From Methylovulum sp. (lineage in GTDB: Bacteria > Pseudomonadota > Gammaproteobacteria > Methylococcales > Methylomonadaceae), in contig JACXTQ010000254.1 in assembly GCA_016919605.1 (NCBI GenBank), forward strand, positions 1 to 32,055: 32,055 nt of DNA, given 5' to 3'. The notes beneath the pieces are model-generated. The model was not told where the DNA came from, searched no databases, and saw nothing but the letters and a program-made list of their open reading frames with translations. Of the stretch, positions 1 through 6,849 are shown piece after piece. Positions within the stretch are counted from its first letter, which is position 1. Each line of letters starts with the position of its first letter. The translations under genes were made by a program, and so were the position numbers.

Positions 1-1278
1 CGTTATCAGCATCTTCGCCACTGGCGCGTAAATAAACAGCAACAGCGTGGCGAGCAACGCCAGCGGCACGAGCAAAAAACTGATGACGGGTACGGCGACC
101 ATATTCGCCAAAGGCGCACAGAGGGACACTTGCTGGAAAAAGAACAGCAACAACGGCGCTAGGCCTAACGAAGTGTAGCCATTGATACGGATGGCCTCAC
201 TGAGATAATGTAGCTGGCCTAGCCGTCCGCTGATGGCGTAAACAATCACCGCCACCGCGAAATAAGATAACCAAAACCCTGGCAACAACACCGCCAAGGG
301 GTCATACACCAACACCACAAACAAGGCCAAGGCTAAAGTGTGGAAAGGCCGTACCGGACGCTGGCAAATAATCGCCAGCATCATGACCACCAACATCACT
401 ACCGCGCGTTGCGTGGGTACAGAAAACCCCGCCAGTGCCGCATAAAAAATCCCCGCCACTAATGCCGCCATTGCCGCCACTCTCGGCGGCGACCATGCCA
501 AGTACGCAGTCCATGCCCAACACCGTGCCACTAGCCAATATACCAATCCGGCAATTAAGCCGATATGCGAGCCGGATATGACCACCAAATGCGTAGTGCC
601 GGTTTGCCGGAAAATATCCCAAGACGCTGGGCTAATATCATTGCCAAAGCCGATGGTTAAGGCCTTCAGCAGGGCAATGTGTTCGGGGTTCATCGGCAAA
701 GCCGACAGACGGTCATTAATGGCTTGCCGCCACAGGGCAATAGGTGTCCGCCATGAGGCTTGCGCCAATAAAACGGGCTTGGGATAGGGGCGCACACTTC
801 CGGTTGCGCCAATGCCTTCGGTGAACAGCCAACGCTCATAATCAAAACCACCCGAATTCAACGTGCCATGCGGCTGTCTGAGCTTAACCGTCAATGTCCA
901 GATTTGCCCAGCCTTAACGGCTTGTTCCGGCGAATGCCAACTTAAGCGTAATTTTGATGGGATATGCACCGGGGCTTGCGTCACTAGCAAATCAAAACGG
1001 GTAAGCGGGTCGGACAATTCGGGCAAATCGGCAATCCTGCCCGTAACCACAACATCGGTACCCGCCAAAGATGCAGGTAAACGGTCAGCAAGCCGGTAAC
1101 TGGCAAACAAAGTCGCCCAGAGGATGCCGAGGAAGAAAAACACCCCGAAGCGGCAACGCCAATACGCTATCAACCCCACCGCAATGGCACAGAGGATTAG
1201 CCAAGGCAGTGCGGGTAACTGCGCCAACTGCTGCACCAGCAAAATCCCAGCGAGAAAGGCGGGGGCGATGATGATCAT
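1..1278 (-). CDS. comEC: ComEC/Rec2 family DNA-uptake channel, N-terminal part (runs off left edge)
   Basis: The reverse strand reads continuously without a stop from an ATG at 1278 to base 1, giving 426 residues of a longer protein. It begins MIIIAPAFLAGILLVQQL, a hydrophobic segment, followed by a soluble DUF4131-like stretch and then many membrane segments. The sequence HLVVISGSHIGL (about residue 210) is the conserved core of the Competence domain. ComEC forms the inner-membrane channel that carries single-stranded DNA into the cytoplasm during natural transformation. The C-terminal metallo-beta-lactamase-like domain would lie outside the window. An in-frame stop about 20 codons upstream with no other ATG or GTG fixes the start; the Shine-Dalgarno is poor. 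Family assignment is confident from the Competence motif and topology. Whether this strain is competent cannot be told. Confidence 0.9.
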   Translation of the reverse strand, partial: MIIIAPAFLAGILLVQQLAQLPALPWLILCAIAVGLIAYWRCRFGVFFFLGILWATLFASYRLADRLPASLAGTDVVVTGRIADLPELSDPLTRFDLLVTQAPVHIPSKLRLSWHSPEQAVKAGQIWTLTVKLRQPHGTLNSGGFDYERWLFTEGIGATGSVRPYPKPVLLAQASWRTPIALWRQAINDRLSALPMNPEHIALLKALTIGFGNDISPASWDIFRQTGTTHLVVISGSHIGLIAGLVYWLVARCWAWTAYLAWSPPRVAAMAALVAGIFYAALAGFSVPTQRAVVMLVVMMLAIICQRPVRPFHTLALALFVVLVYDPLAVLLPGFWLSYFAVAVIVYAISGRLGQLHYLSEAIRINGYTSLGLAPLLLFFFQQVSLCAPLANMVAVPVISFLLVPLALLATLLLFIYAPVAKMLIT

Positions 1279-1343
1279 AAAATACTGCCGCCATTGCCTA
1301 AGCGTAGGCGATGTAGTTGGGAAGGATTGGTTTACATGTGGAT

Positions 1344-1540
1344 TTAAGCTTGTTGTCTCTCATGTTCCGCCAATTTTCCTATCAGGTGCGCGTATTGTGC
1401 TGCGGGTACAAGATAAGCGACGGGGGCTGGTTACGGCTTAGGATGACAACGGTTTCACCGTCCGCCTGTTCGAGCAAAGTGCTTGGGTTTTTCTTTAATT
1501 CAGCAATACTCGCACTCAATGCCGCTAATAGAGGTCTCAT
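1344..1540 (-). pseudogene. Phd/YefM-type antitoxin with a frameshift at a C5 run
   Basis: From an ATG at 1540 the reverse strand reads MRPLLAALSASIAELKKNP and on through LLEQADGETVVILSRNQP, typical of the Phd/YefM (StbD-like) antitoxin N-terminus. It then leaves the family and stops shortly after. Shifting frame at the run of five C (coding strand; 1422-1426) recovers AYLVPAAQYAHLIGKLAEHE and ends at a TAA at 1344, the expected family C-terminus. The 197-nt span is therefore two bases too long or one too short. An AAGG ribosome site lies upstream of the ATG, 28 bp after the PIN gene stop. No toxin gene follows before comEC. It may be a real decayed antitoxin, a programmed or phase-variable frameshift, or a sequencing error in the homopolymer. 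Confidence 0.7.
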
Positions 1541-1567
1541 AATCACGCCTTAGGTTAATGCGAAACG

Positions 1568-2074
1568 TCACCGCCGTTGCCTACGTCTAGGCACTTCAGG
1601 TGTAATAGGTTGGTAAGCTTTTAGGCCTTGGTCGCCTGTAAGGATTTCCACTTGATAGTTTTGGGCGTAATAATCGGCGACATCTTTGATAGTCGCATCA
1701 CCTAATGATAGTTGTTGTGCCGCCAATGTCGGCCAAGTGTCGGCCAGCGTTTTAAGTTTTTCGCTCGACCATAGGCTGGATTGTTCGGAAAAGGCCGCCC
1801 ACGGGGTTTCATTGTCGGCGGCTTTGCGTAGCAAATCCGCTAACGCTTGCCCCCGTTCAAATCGGTAAGCAGGGGCTTGGGCAATATGGTTGCCCGTTTC
1901 AATGAGTGTGGCTAATGGTAAGACAAATGTGGTACCAGCTTGCAGTTCTGTTTGGATTTTCTCATTAACGCGTTGCTTGTCCCAACGGTCATCATCAGGG
2001 CCACAAGTGTCTTTACCCGGTACAGCCAACCAAACGCATAAAATGCTGGTGTCGATAATCAGCACTTTTCTCAC
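1568..2074 (-). CDS. PIN-like domain protein (putative nuclease)
   Basis: This 168-residue protein starts VLIIDTSIL, the usual first strand of a PIN domain with Asp8. Other candidate acidic ligands are spaced as in PIN ribonucleases: Glu59 in LIETGNH, Asp126 in LGDATIKDVA and Asp148 in ILTGDQGLKAY. It ends in a basic tail, PRRRQRR. PIN proteins are metal-dependent nucleases, often toxins of toxin-antitoxin systems; substrate and activity here are unknown. The gene starts with GTG inside the stop of the upstream ATPase gene (GTGA, 4-bp overlap), which implies coupled translation and a joint function. At 168 residues it is longer than a VapC toxin (about 130), closer to PIN-like proteins found beside ATPases. 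The acidic set is seen directly; the nuclease role is inferred. Confidence 0.75.
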   Translation of the reverse strand: MRKVLIIDTSILCVWLAVPGKDTCGPDDDRWDKQRVNEKIQTELQAGTTFVLPLATLIETGNHIAQAPAYRFERGQALADLLRKAADNETPWAAFSEQSSLWSSEKLKTLADTWPTLAAQQLSLGDATIKDVADYYAQNYQVEILTGDQGLKAYQPITPEVPRRRQRR

Positions 2075-3324
2075 TGCGCGTCCCCACGCTTTAACGCCGC
2101 TTCAATTTGCCCTTCCGTGTTGAGCTTGCCTAAACTCCCCCCCGCCATCAGCTTAGGCAATTGTTCAATATCTTCAAGCTGGACAAGCTGGCTTACGCCC
2201 GTTTTGTCATCACGGTGCGCCACGGTAATAAACGGTAACATTCTGATACCCGCCGCGTCCAACAACGCGGGGTTGTGGGTGGTGACTATCACATCAATCC
2301 CCCGCTCTTTGCCCAGTGTCCTGAGCATATCTATCAGCAAATGCGCCCGTGAAGGGTGTAAGCCATTATCCACTTCTTCAATCACCAACAGGCTGCCTTT
2401 TTCTCGCGTCAATAGGGCGGTGACTATCGCCAGATACCGCAAGCTACCATCAGACATGCCCCGCGCGTCTATCTCATGGCTGGCCGCCTCACCCCAGCCT
2501 TCCTCACAATATAGCATGGCATCGGAGTTAAACTTGCCGATGGTTTCTACCCATACCCGTTTAATATCCGATTCCGGCAAGGATTTAAAATAACCCGTCA
2601 ATGTCGCTTCAACTTCTTCTTTACGCGAGGGTTCAAGTGCCGCTAAAACACCCGCGATATTGGAGCCATCGGTATTGAGTTTTTCTGATAGAGGCGCATA
2701 ACCGCGTATATGGCTAGGGATGGGGTCAAATATGAAAATTTGTTTAAGTTGTGTAATGAAATGATTGATATTAATGACATCATCTTCCTCAAACTTTGTT
2801 TTAGCCAAACCTAATATCGGACTTAAAAGCAGCTCTGTTCCTAAATGTGAAACCCCTATAAAGATACTCAACAAACATAAAAGATTCCATTCATCATCTT
2901 TACTATCTTGCATGAAAAGTACTTTTTCTTCAGCCGCCCCTCCACTCTCCGATTCATACGTTAATAATGAAAATTTTTCGTCAATGATCCCTGCATAAGC
3001 CTGATTAACTCCAATCTTCAGCACATAACGGCAATCTTGATTTTTCTTTACGCCATCCGCCAAAACTTCAAGCGTAAATTGCGTATGCCGCTTAAGGCAA
3101 ACCCAGTCAATCCCACCTCGCAAAGCCGGAAGCTTGGTATCGCTATTACCATTAATTGCATCAAAAATACTAACCCCAGAAGCCAGCCGATGCAAAAATA
3201 ACAACGCATCCAATGCGTTCGACTTGCCACTGGCATTGGTGCCGATCAACAGTGTCAACGGGTCAATGTACAGCTTGGCATCGGCAAAGCTTTTCCAGTT
3301 TGTTAGCCTTAATTCTTTAATCAT
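2071..3324 (-). CDS. AAA family ATPase (AAA_21/RecF-like ABC-type head), partner of the PIN-like gene
   Basis: This 417-residue protein opens MIKELRLTNWKSFADAKLYI, the typical start of RecF/SMC-like ATPases. It has a Walker A GTNASGKSN (28-36), an ABC-signature-like SDGSLRYLAI (291-300), a Walker B LLVIEEVDNGLHP (312-323) with tandem Glu, and a switch His in TTH (350). Residues 60-280 are a variable insert where a coiled arm or sensor would sit. Such stand-alone ATPases often pair with a nuclease in bacterial defence or toxin modules, and here the PIN-like gene overlaps its stop by 4 bp. A G7 run in the coding strand (2137-2143) encodes Gly395-Gly396. The ATG at 3324 has no good ribosome site; it lies 63 bp after hicB. 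ATPase assignment is firm, the biological role inferred. Confidence 0.85.
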   Translation of the reverse strand: MIKELRLTNWKSFADAKLYIDPLTLLIGTNASGKSNALDALLFLHRLASGVSIFDAINGNSDTKLPALRGGIDWVCLKRHTQFTLEVLADGVKKNQDCRYVLKIGVNQAYAGIIDEKFSLLTYESESGGAAEEKVLFMQDSKDDEWNLLCLLSIFIGVSHLGTELLLSPILGLAKTKFEEDDVININHFITQLKQIFIFDPIPSHIRGYAPLSEKLNTDGSNIAGVLAALEPSRKEEVEATLTGYFKSLPESDIKRVWVETIGKFNSDAMLYCEEGWGEAASHEIDARGMSDGSLRYLAIVTALLTREKGSLLVIEEVDNGLHPSRAHLLIDMLRTLGKERGIDVIVTTHNPALLDAAGIRMLPFITVAHRDDKTGVSQLVQLEDIEQLPKLMAGGSLGKLNTEGQIEAALKRGDAQ

Positions 3325-3387
3325 AATGGTTTGCTTGTGCTTATCTGCGGTGGGGGCGGATCATAAACAAATTGCCTTCCCTGCCAT

Positions 3388-3600
3388 TTAGGCGGCGATT
3401 TCAATATATTGGACGATGCTGCTTGGCTGGGGTATAGGCAAGCCATCTTCAATCATGCCTTCGATATGAAAAGCGATGGCTTCACGAATTTCCCGCTCAG
3501 TTTCCTCAATAGTCTCACCCGTAGCAATGCAGCCAGGCAAATCAGGAACGTATGCCGAATAATTATTGGCCGTCCTTTCAACAACAATTGCATAACGCAT
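3388..3600 (-). CDS. HicB-like antitoxin-family protein (orphan)
   Basis: This 70-residue protein reads MRYAIVVERTANNYSAYVPD, then LPGCIATGETIEETEREIREAI, the compact HicB partial RNase H-like fold. It has no C-terminal DNA-binding helix-turn-helix or ribbon, as is common for short HicB-like proteins. A strong AAAGGAG ribosome site precedes the ATG. A HicA toxin would normally sit beside it, but only 34 bp separate this gene from lolD and the downstream gene is the AAA ATPase, so it is an orphan here. It may be the first gene of the inserted ATPase-PIN cassette, or a solitary relic. The fold call is confident; an antitoxin function is not shown. Confidence 0.85.
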   Translation of the reverse strand: MRYAIVVERTANNYSAYVPDLPGCIATGETIEETEREIREAIAFHIEGMIEDGLPIPQPSSIVQYIEIAA

Positions 3601-3634
3601 GGGTTACTCCTTTAGGTTTGCTTGTTTAAGTTAC

Positions 3635-4318
3635 CTATCCCCCCACAATCACCCCATCTTCCATGTGCAAAACCTTACCCATCTTCGCCGCCAGTTCATG
3701 GTCATGCGTCACCACCAAAAAACTTACTTGCAGTTCTTGGTTTAGTTCCAACATCAGTTGGTAGACGTGTTCGGCGGTTTTGCTGTCTAGGTTGCCTGTG
3801 GGTTCATCCGCCAGAATTACGGCGGGTTTGTTGATTAGCGCCCTCGCCACGGCGGCGCGTTGGCGTTCGCCGCCGGACAGTTCGCCGGGCTTATGGGCGA
3901 TACGATGGCCTAAGCCGACCCGTTGTAACAATTCGCTGGCGCGGACTTTGGCCTCGGCAACCGATACTCCGGCAATCAACAAAGGCATGGCAACGTTTTC
4001 CAAGACGGTAAACTCACCCAGCAAGTGATGGGATTGGTAAATAAACCCTAATGACTTGTTACGCAGCCGTGCTTGTTGGTTGCTGCTGACCTTATTCAGG
4101 TTAACCCCGTCCAAGACCACTTCGCCGCCCGTAGGTTTATCCAATCCACCCAGCAAATGCAATAAGGTGCTTTTGCCAGAACCGGACGCGCCCATGATGG
4201 CGACTTGTTCGCCGATGCCTATTTGCAAATTGACACCTTTTAAGACTTCGACATCCAATTCGCCTTGGCTATAGCGTTTAGTCAGGTTTTTGCACACTAA
4301 AATGGCGGGCTTATTCAT
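3635..4318 (-). CDS. lolD: Lipoprotein-releasing system ATPase LolD
   Basis: LolD is the cytoplasmic ATPase of the LolCDE complex, which extracts outer-membrane lipoproteins from the inner membrane and hands them to LolA. The 227 residues carry Walker A GASGSGKST (43-51), Q-loop Gln95 in FIYQSHHLL, signature LSGGE (147-151), Walker B VILADEP (167-173) and switch His205. FIYQSHHLL followed by EFTVLENVAMPLL is typical of LolD within the MacB/FtsE/LolD class. Its ATG overlaps the lolC stop by 8 bp (ATGAATAA), so the two are translationally coupled. Length is normal for the family. Confidence 0.95.
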   Translation of the reverse strand: MNKPAILVCKNLTKRYSQGELDVEVLKGVNLQIGIGEQVAIMGASGSGKSTLLHLLGGLDKPTGGEVVLDGVNLNKVSSNQQARLRNKSLGFIYQSHHLLGEFTVLENVAMPLLIAGVSVAEAKVRASELLQRVGLGHRIAHKPGELSGGERQRAAVARALINKPAVILADEPTGNLDSKTAEHVYQLMLELNQELQVSFLVVTHDHELAAKMGKVLHMEDGVIVGG

Positions 4319-5558
4319 AACGCAACACCTCAGCCGGATTGACTCTGGACGCTTGCCAAGCAGGATAAATGGTGGCTAACAAAGACAGCAAGAAGGCCAT
4401 GCCGGCAATGGCATACACATCCGTCCACAGTAATTTTGAGGGCAGGTCGCTGATGTAATAGACTTCTGCCGACAAAAACTTAAAGCCGGTCGCCTCTTCA
4501 ATCGTGTGGATAATGTCGGCGATATTCAGTGACAGCAGTACCCCGCCGACTACGCCCAAGGCAGTTCCCGCCAAGCCGATAGTCGTGCCCAACACCATAA
4601 AAATACCCATGACTGCCCCAGAGGTTAAGCCTTGGGTCTTTAAGATGGCAATGTCACCACGTTTGTCCGTGACTACCATAATCAGCGTGGAGACAATATT
4701 AAACGCCGCCACGGCGACCATCAGCAATAGGATGATCGACATCACCCGTTTTTCCATTTTGATGGCCTGAAAGAAGTTGTCATGCGCCTTAGTCCAGTCG
4801 CTGACTACATAGTCAGCGTAAAATTTCACCGCTAAATTTTGGGTTATCTTAGGCGCGTCCAGCAGATTGTCCAGCCTGATGCGCACCGCTGACACTGCGG
4901 TGTCCATGCGGAACAATTTTGCGGCATCGTCCAGATGGACAAAGGCCATATTGCGGTCATATTCAAACATGCCGACCTTGAAGGTGCCGACAACGGTAAA
5001 CCGGCGCATACGCGGCACGACTCCAGCGGGCGTAGAATTGACTTGCGGGCTGATGACGGTGATTTTATCGCCCGTCACTACGCCCAAATAATTGGCAAGT
5101 TCTTGACCTAAGACTATACCATATTGCCCAGCCACCAAATCGGTTAACTTGCCATCGGTCATTTTTTGCGCGACTTCCGACACCTTCGCTTCCATGTTCG
5201 GCAATACCCCTGTCAATACCGTGCCGCTGACGCGCCTATCGGCGTTGATCATCACTTGTCCACCAATAAAAGGAGCCGCACCTTGTATATGTGGCATACC
5301 CGCAAGTTTTTGCTCCAGCCCTTGCCAGTCGTCCAACTGCCCGTTCCGTCCGGTTATGGTGGCATGGGCCGTCATACTGAGCATACGCGCACTGATTTGC
5401 TCGACAAAGCCATTCATCACCGACAAGACCGTAATTAAGGCAATCACGCTCAAGGCGATGCCCAGCACCGATGCCAAGGTGACGAACGAAATGAATTGTG
5501 TGCGCCGCTCCGCCCGCGTATAACGCAAGCCGATATAAAAGATTAAGGGTTTAAACAT
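4311..5558 (-). CDS. lolC: Lipoprotein-releasing system permease LolC/LolE family
   Basis: The membrane subunit of the Lol lipoprotein-sorting transporter. The 415 residues show the MacB/LolC layout: an N-terminal membrane helix after the RRTQFISFVTLAS motif, a large periplasmic domain (about 50-265), and three C-terminal helices, ending YPAWQASRVNPAEVLRYE. Only one such permease lies next to lolD, so it may serve as a LolF-type homodimer, or a lolE paralogue may sit elsewhere. It starts 28 bp after the fur stop on the same strand and could be cotranscribed with fur. No clear ribosome site is seen before the ATG. Family call is firm; C versus E/F naming is not. Confidence 0.92.
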   Translation of the reverse strand: MFKPLIFYIGLRYTRAERRTQFISFVTLASVLGIALSVIALITVLSVMNGFVEQISARMLSMTAHATITGRNGQLDDWQGLEQKLAGMPHIQGAAPFIGGQVMINADRRVSGTVLTGVLPNMEAKVSEVAQKMTDGKLTDLVAGQYGIVLGQELANYLGVVTGDKITVISPQVNSTPAGVVPRMRRFTVVGTFKVGMFEYDRNMAFVHLDDAAKLFRMDTAVSAVRIRLDNLLDAPKITQNLAVKFYADYVVSDWTKAHDNFFQAIKMEKRVMSIILLLMVAVAAFNIVSTLIMVVTDKRGDIAILKTQGLTSGAVMGIFMVLGTTIGLAGTALGVVGGVLLSLNIADIIHTIEEATGFKFLSAEVYYISDLPSKLLWTDVYAIAGMAFLLSLLATIYPAWQASRVNPAEVLRYE

Positions 5559-5586
5559 GAAAAGTGTCGGTTAATGGAGGGAGGGA

Positions 5587-6003
5587 TCAAGATTTTCTGC
5601 ACTGGGGGCAAAAGCCGTATAGATAGAGGCCGTGGTCGGTAAGTTCATAACCGAGCCTATCGGCAATTTCCCTTTGTCTGACTTCAATGACATTATCGGT
5701 AAATTCATCGACTTTGCCGCATTTCATGCACATGATGTGGTCGTGATGATCCGCGGTCGCCAACTCAAATACCGAGTTGCCGCCTTCAAAGTGATGGCGG
5801 GTCACTAGACCCGCCGCTTCAAACTGAGTTAGCACTCGATATACGGTCGCCAAACCAATTTCCTCGTTTTCGCTTAAGAGAATCTTATAGACCTTTTCCG
5901 CTGTCAAATGACGCTCATTAAGCTGCTTTTCTAAAATTTGCAGAATTTTAACGCGGGGCAAGGTCACTTTTAGACCTGCATTTCTTAAATCATGGGATTC
6001 CAT
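5587..6003 (-). CDS. fur: Ferric uptake regulator Fur
   Basis: Fur is the iron-responsive repressor that binds DNA as an Fe(II)- or metal-loaded dimer. The 138 residues hold a winged helix (LKVTLPRVKILQIL through LATVYRVLTQFEAAGLV) and a metal-binding dimerisation domain. Expected ligands are present: His32, Glu80, the HHDH cluster (86-89), and zinc cysteines in CMKC (92, 95) and CPQC (132, 135). A GGAG ribosome site lies 8 bases before the ATG. It is divergent from bamE, the usual gammaproteobacterial fur/omlA arrangement. For a methanotroph, Fur may also bear on copper/iron balance, but nothing here shows that directly. Confidence 0.95.
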   Translation of the reverse strand: MESHDLRNAGLKVTLPRVKILQILEKQLNERHLTAEKVYKILLSENEEIGLATVYRVLTQFEAAGLVTRHHFEGGNSVFELATADHHDHIMCMKCGKVDEFTDNVIEVRQREIADRLGYELTDHGLYLYGFCPQCRKS

Positions 6004-6152
6004 TATGAAGCTCCAATTAGCCGCAATGTCAACGGCGGGTGAAAGTTTTGCCCATTGTAGCCTTTTTCAGGCTATCAAGGCATGACAGTTTTATAGGATA
6101 ATCGTTTAACATCCTGTATGATTTTGCGTTTTCAATCCAACTTGTTGTCCTG

Positions 6153-6659
6153 ATGAGTAAACCGCTTTTTTCCGTTTGTCTGCTGTCGCTGACCCTTGCG
6201 TCCTGTTCCATGGTGCTTAACCATCTGCCGGGCGTGTATACGCTGGAAGTCCAGCAAGGCAATATTGTCGAACAAGACATGATAGACCAGCTCAAGCCGC
6301 GCATGACCAAACGCCAAGTGCTCTATATTATGGGCTCGCCCATGTTAAAAAACGTGTTCCACGAATCGCGCTGGGATTATATCTATTCCGATAAGGTCAG
6401 TGGTCAAGACAAGGTGCAAAAACGCATCACATTGGTGTTTAACGGCGATGAACTGGCAGGGATGCAAGGCGATTTAAAACCAAGTGCCGTGACTGTAGTC
6501 AAACCGCCGCGTGAAATGACCGTTAACGTTCCTAAGCGGGATTTGGAAAAAACCTTATGGGAAAAAATCACTGGCTTGTTTGGTTTTATGCGCGGCGACA
6601 GCAAAACGGAGAAAGACCCCGAAAATTTGAAACCTAAGCCTAACGAAGCGCCGTATTAG
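6153..6659 (+). CDS. bamE: Outer membrane assembly lipoprotein BamE (SmpA/OmlA)
   Basis: BamE is a small lipoprotein of the BAM complex that inserts beta-barrel proteins in the outer membrane. The 168 residues start with a lipoprotein signal peptide ending LTLASC, giving a lipidated Cys18. The BamE fold follows: YTLEVQQGNIVEQDMIDQLK, MTKRQVLYIMGSPML, then WDYIYS and RITLVFNGDELAGMQGD. A C-terminal tail of about 50 residues, rich in Lys, Pro and Glu, extends past the fold, making it longer than the E. coli protein (113 residues). Divergent from fur across a 149-bp spacer that should carry both promoters. Confidence 0.93.
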   Translation: MSKPLFSVCLLSLTLASCSMVLNHLPGVYTLEVQQGNIVEQDMIDQLKPRMTKRQVLYIMGSPMLKNVFHESRWDYIYSDKVSGQDKVQKRITLVFNGDELAGMQGDLKPSAVTVVKPPREMTVNVPKRDLEKTLWEKITGLFGFMRGDSKTEKDPENLKPKPNEAPY

Positions 6660-6827
6660 TTTAAAATGTTGCTGTGCAGGGCATCTTCGGGGTTCTTAAA
6701 GCTCAGCTTGGCAATCTGGTGGTGGGGCGGCAACAGCTGGGCCAAACAATTTTCTAAAGCCAACATCGGTATAGTGGTTGAGATATTTTCCGCTTATTGG
6801 CTGGTCGCCCAAGTCGTTAACAATCAT
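6656..6827 (-). pseudogene. Remnant of an Rpn-family (PD-(D/E)XK) nuclease/transposase-like gene
   Basis: Between the convergent bamE and hsp70-like genes the reverse strand begins at an ATG (6827) and reads ISGKYLNHYTDVGFRKLFG, the hallmark N-terminus of Rpn-type recombination-promoting nucleases (usually YINPLTDFGFKRLFG). The frame is then broken. The next frame reads QLLPPHHQIAKLSFKNPED, which fits the following part of the family (NQLL....I..L.FKN.E), with some intervening codons missing, and stops at 6656. About 55 residues of a roughly 280-residue protein remain. It is a decayed fragment, evidence of past mobile or addiction-type DNA at this locus. The match is by eye to the family pattern. 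Confidence 0.6.
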
Positions 6828-6849
6828 GGGCGGTAGATAATGGGCCCTG

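Noticed and set aside
6060..6115. Possible Fur box in the fur/bamE spacer
   Set aside because: Only GATAAT plus a weak GGAT/ATCC symmetry; no adequate 19-bp match.
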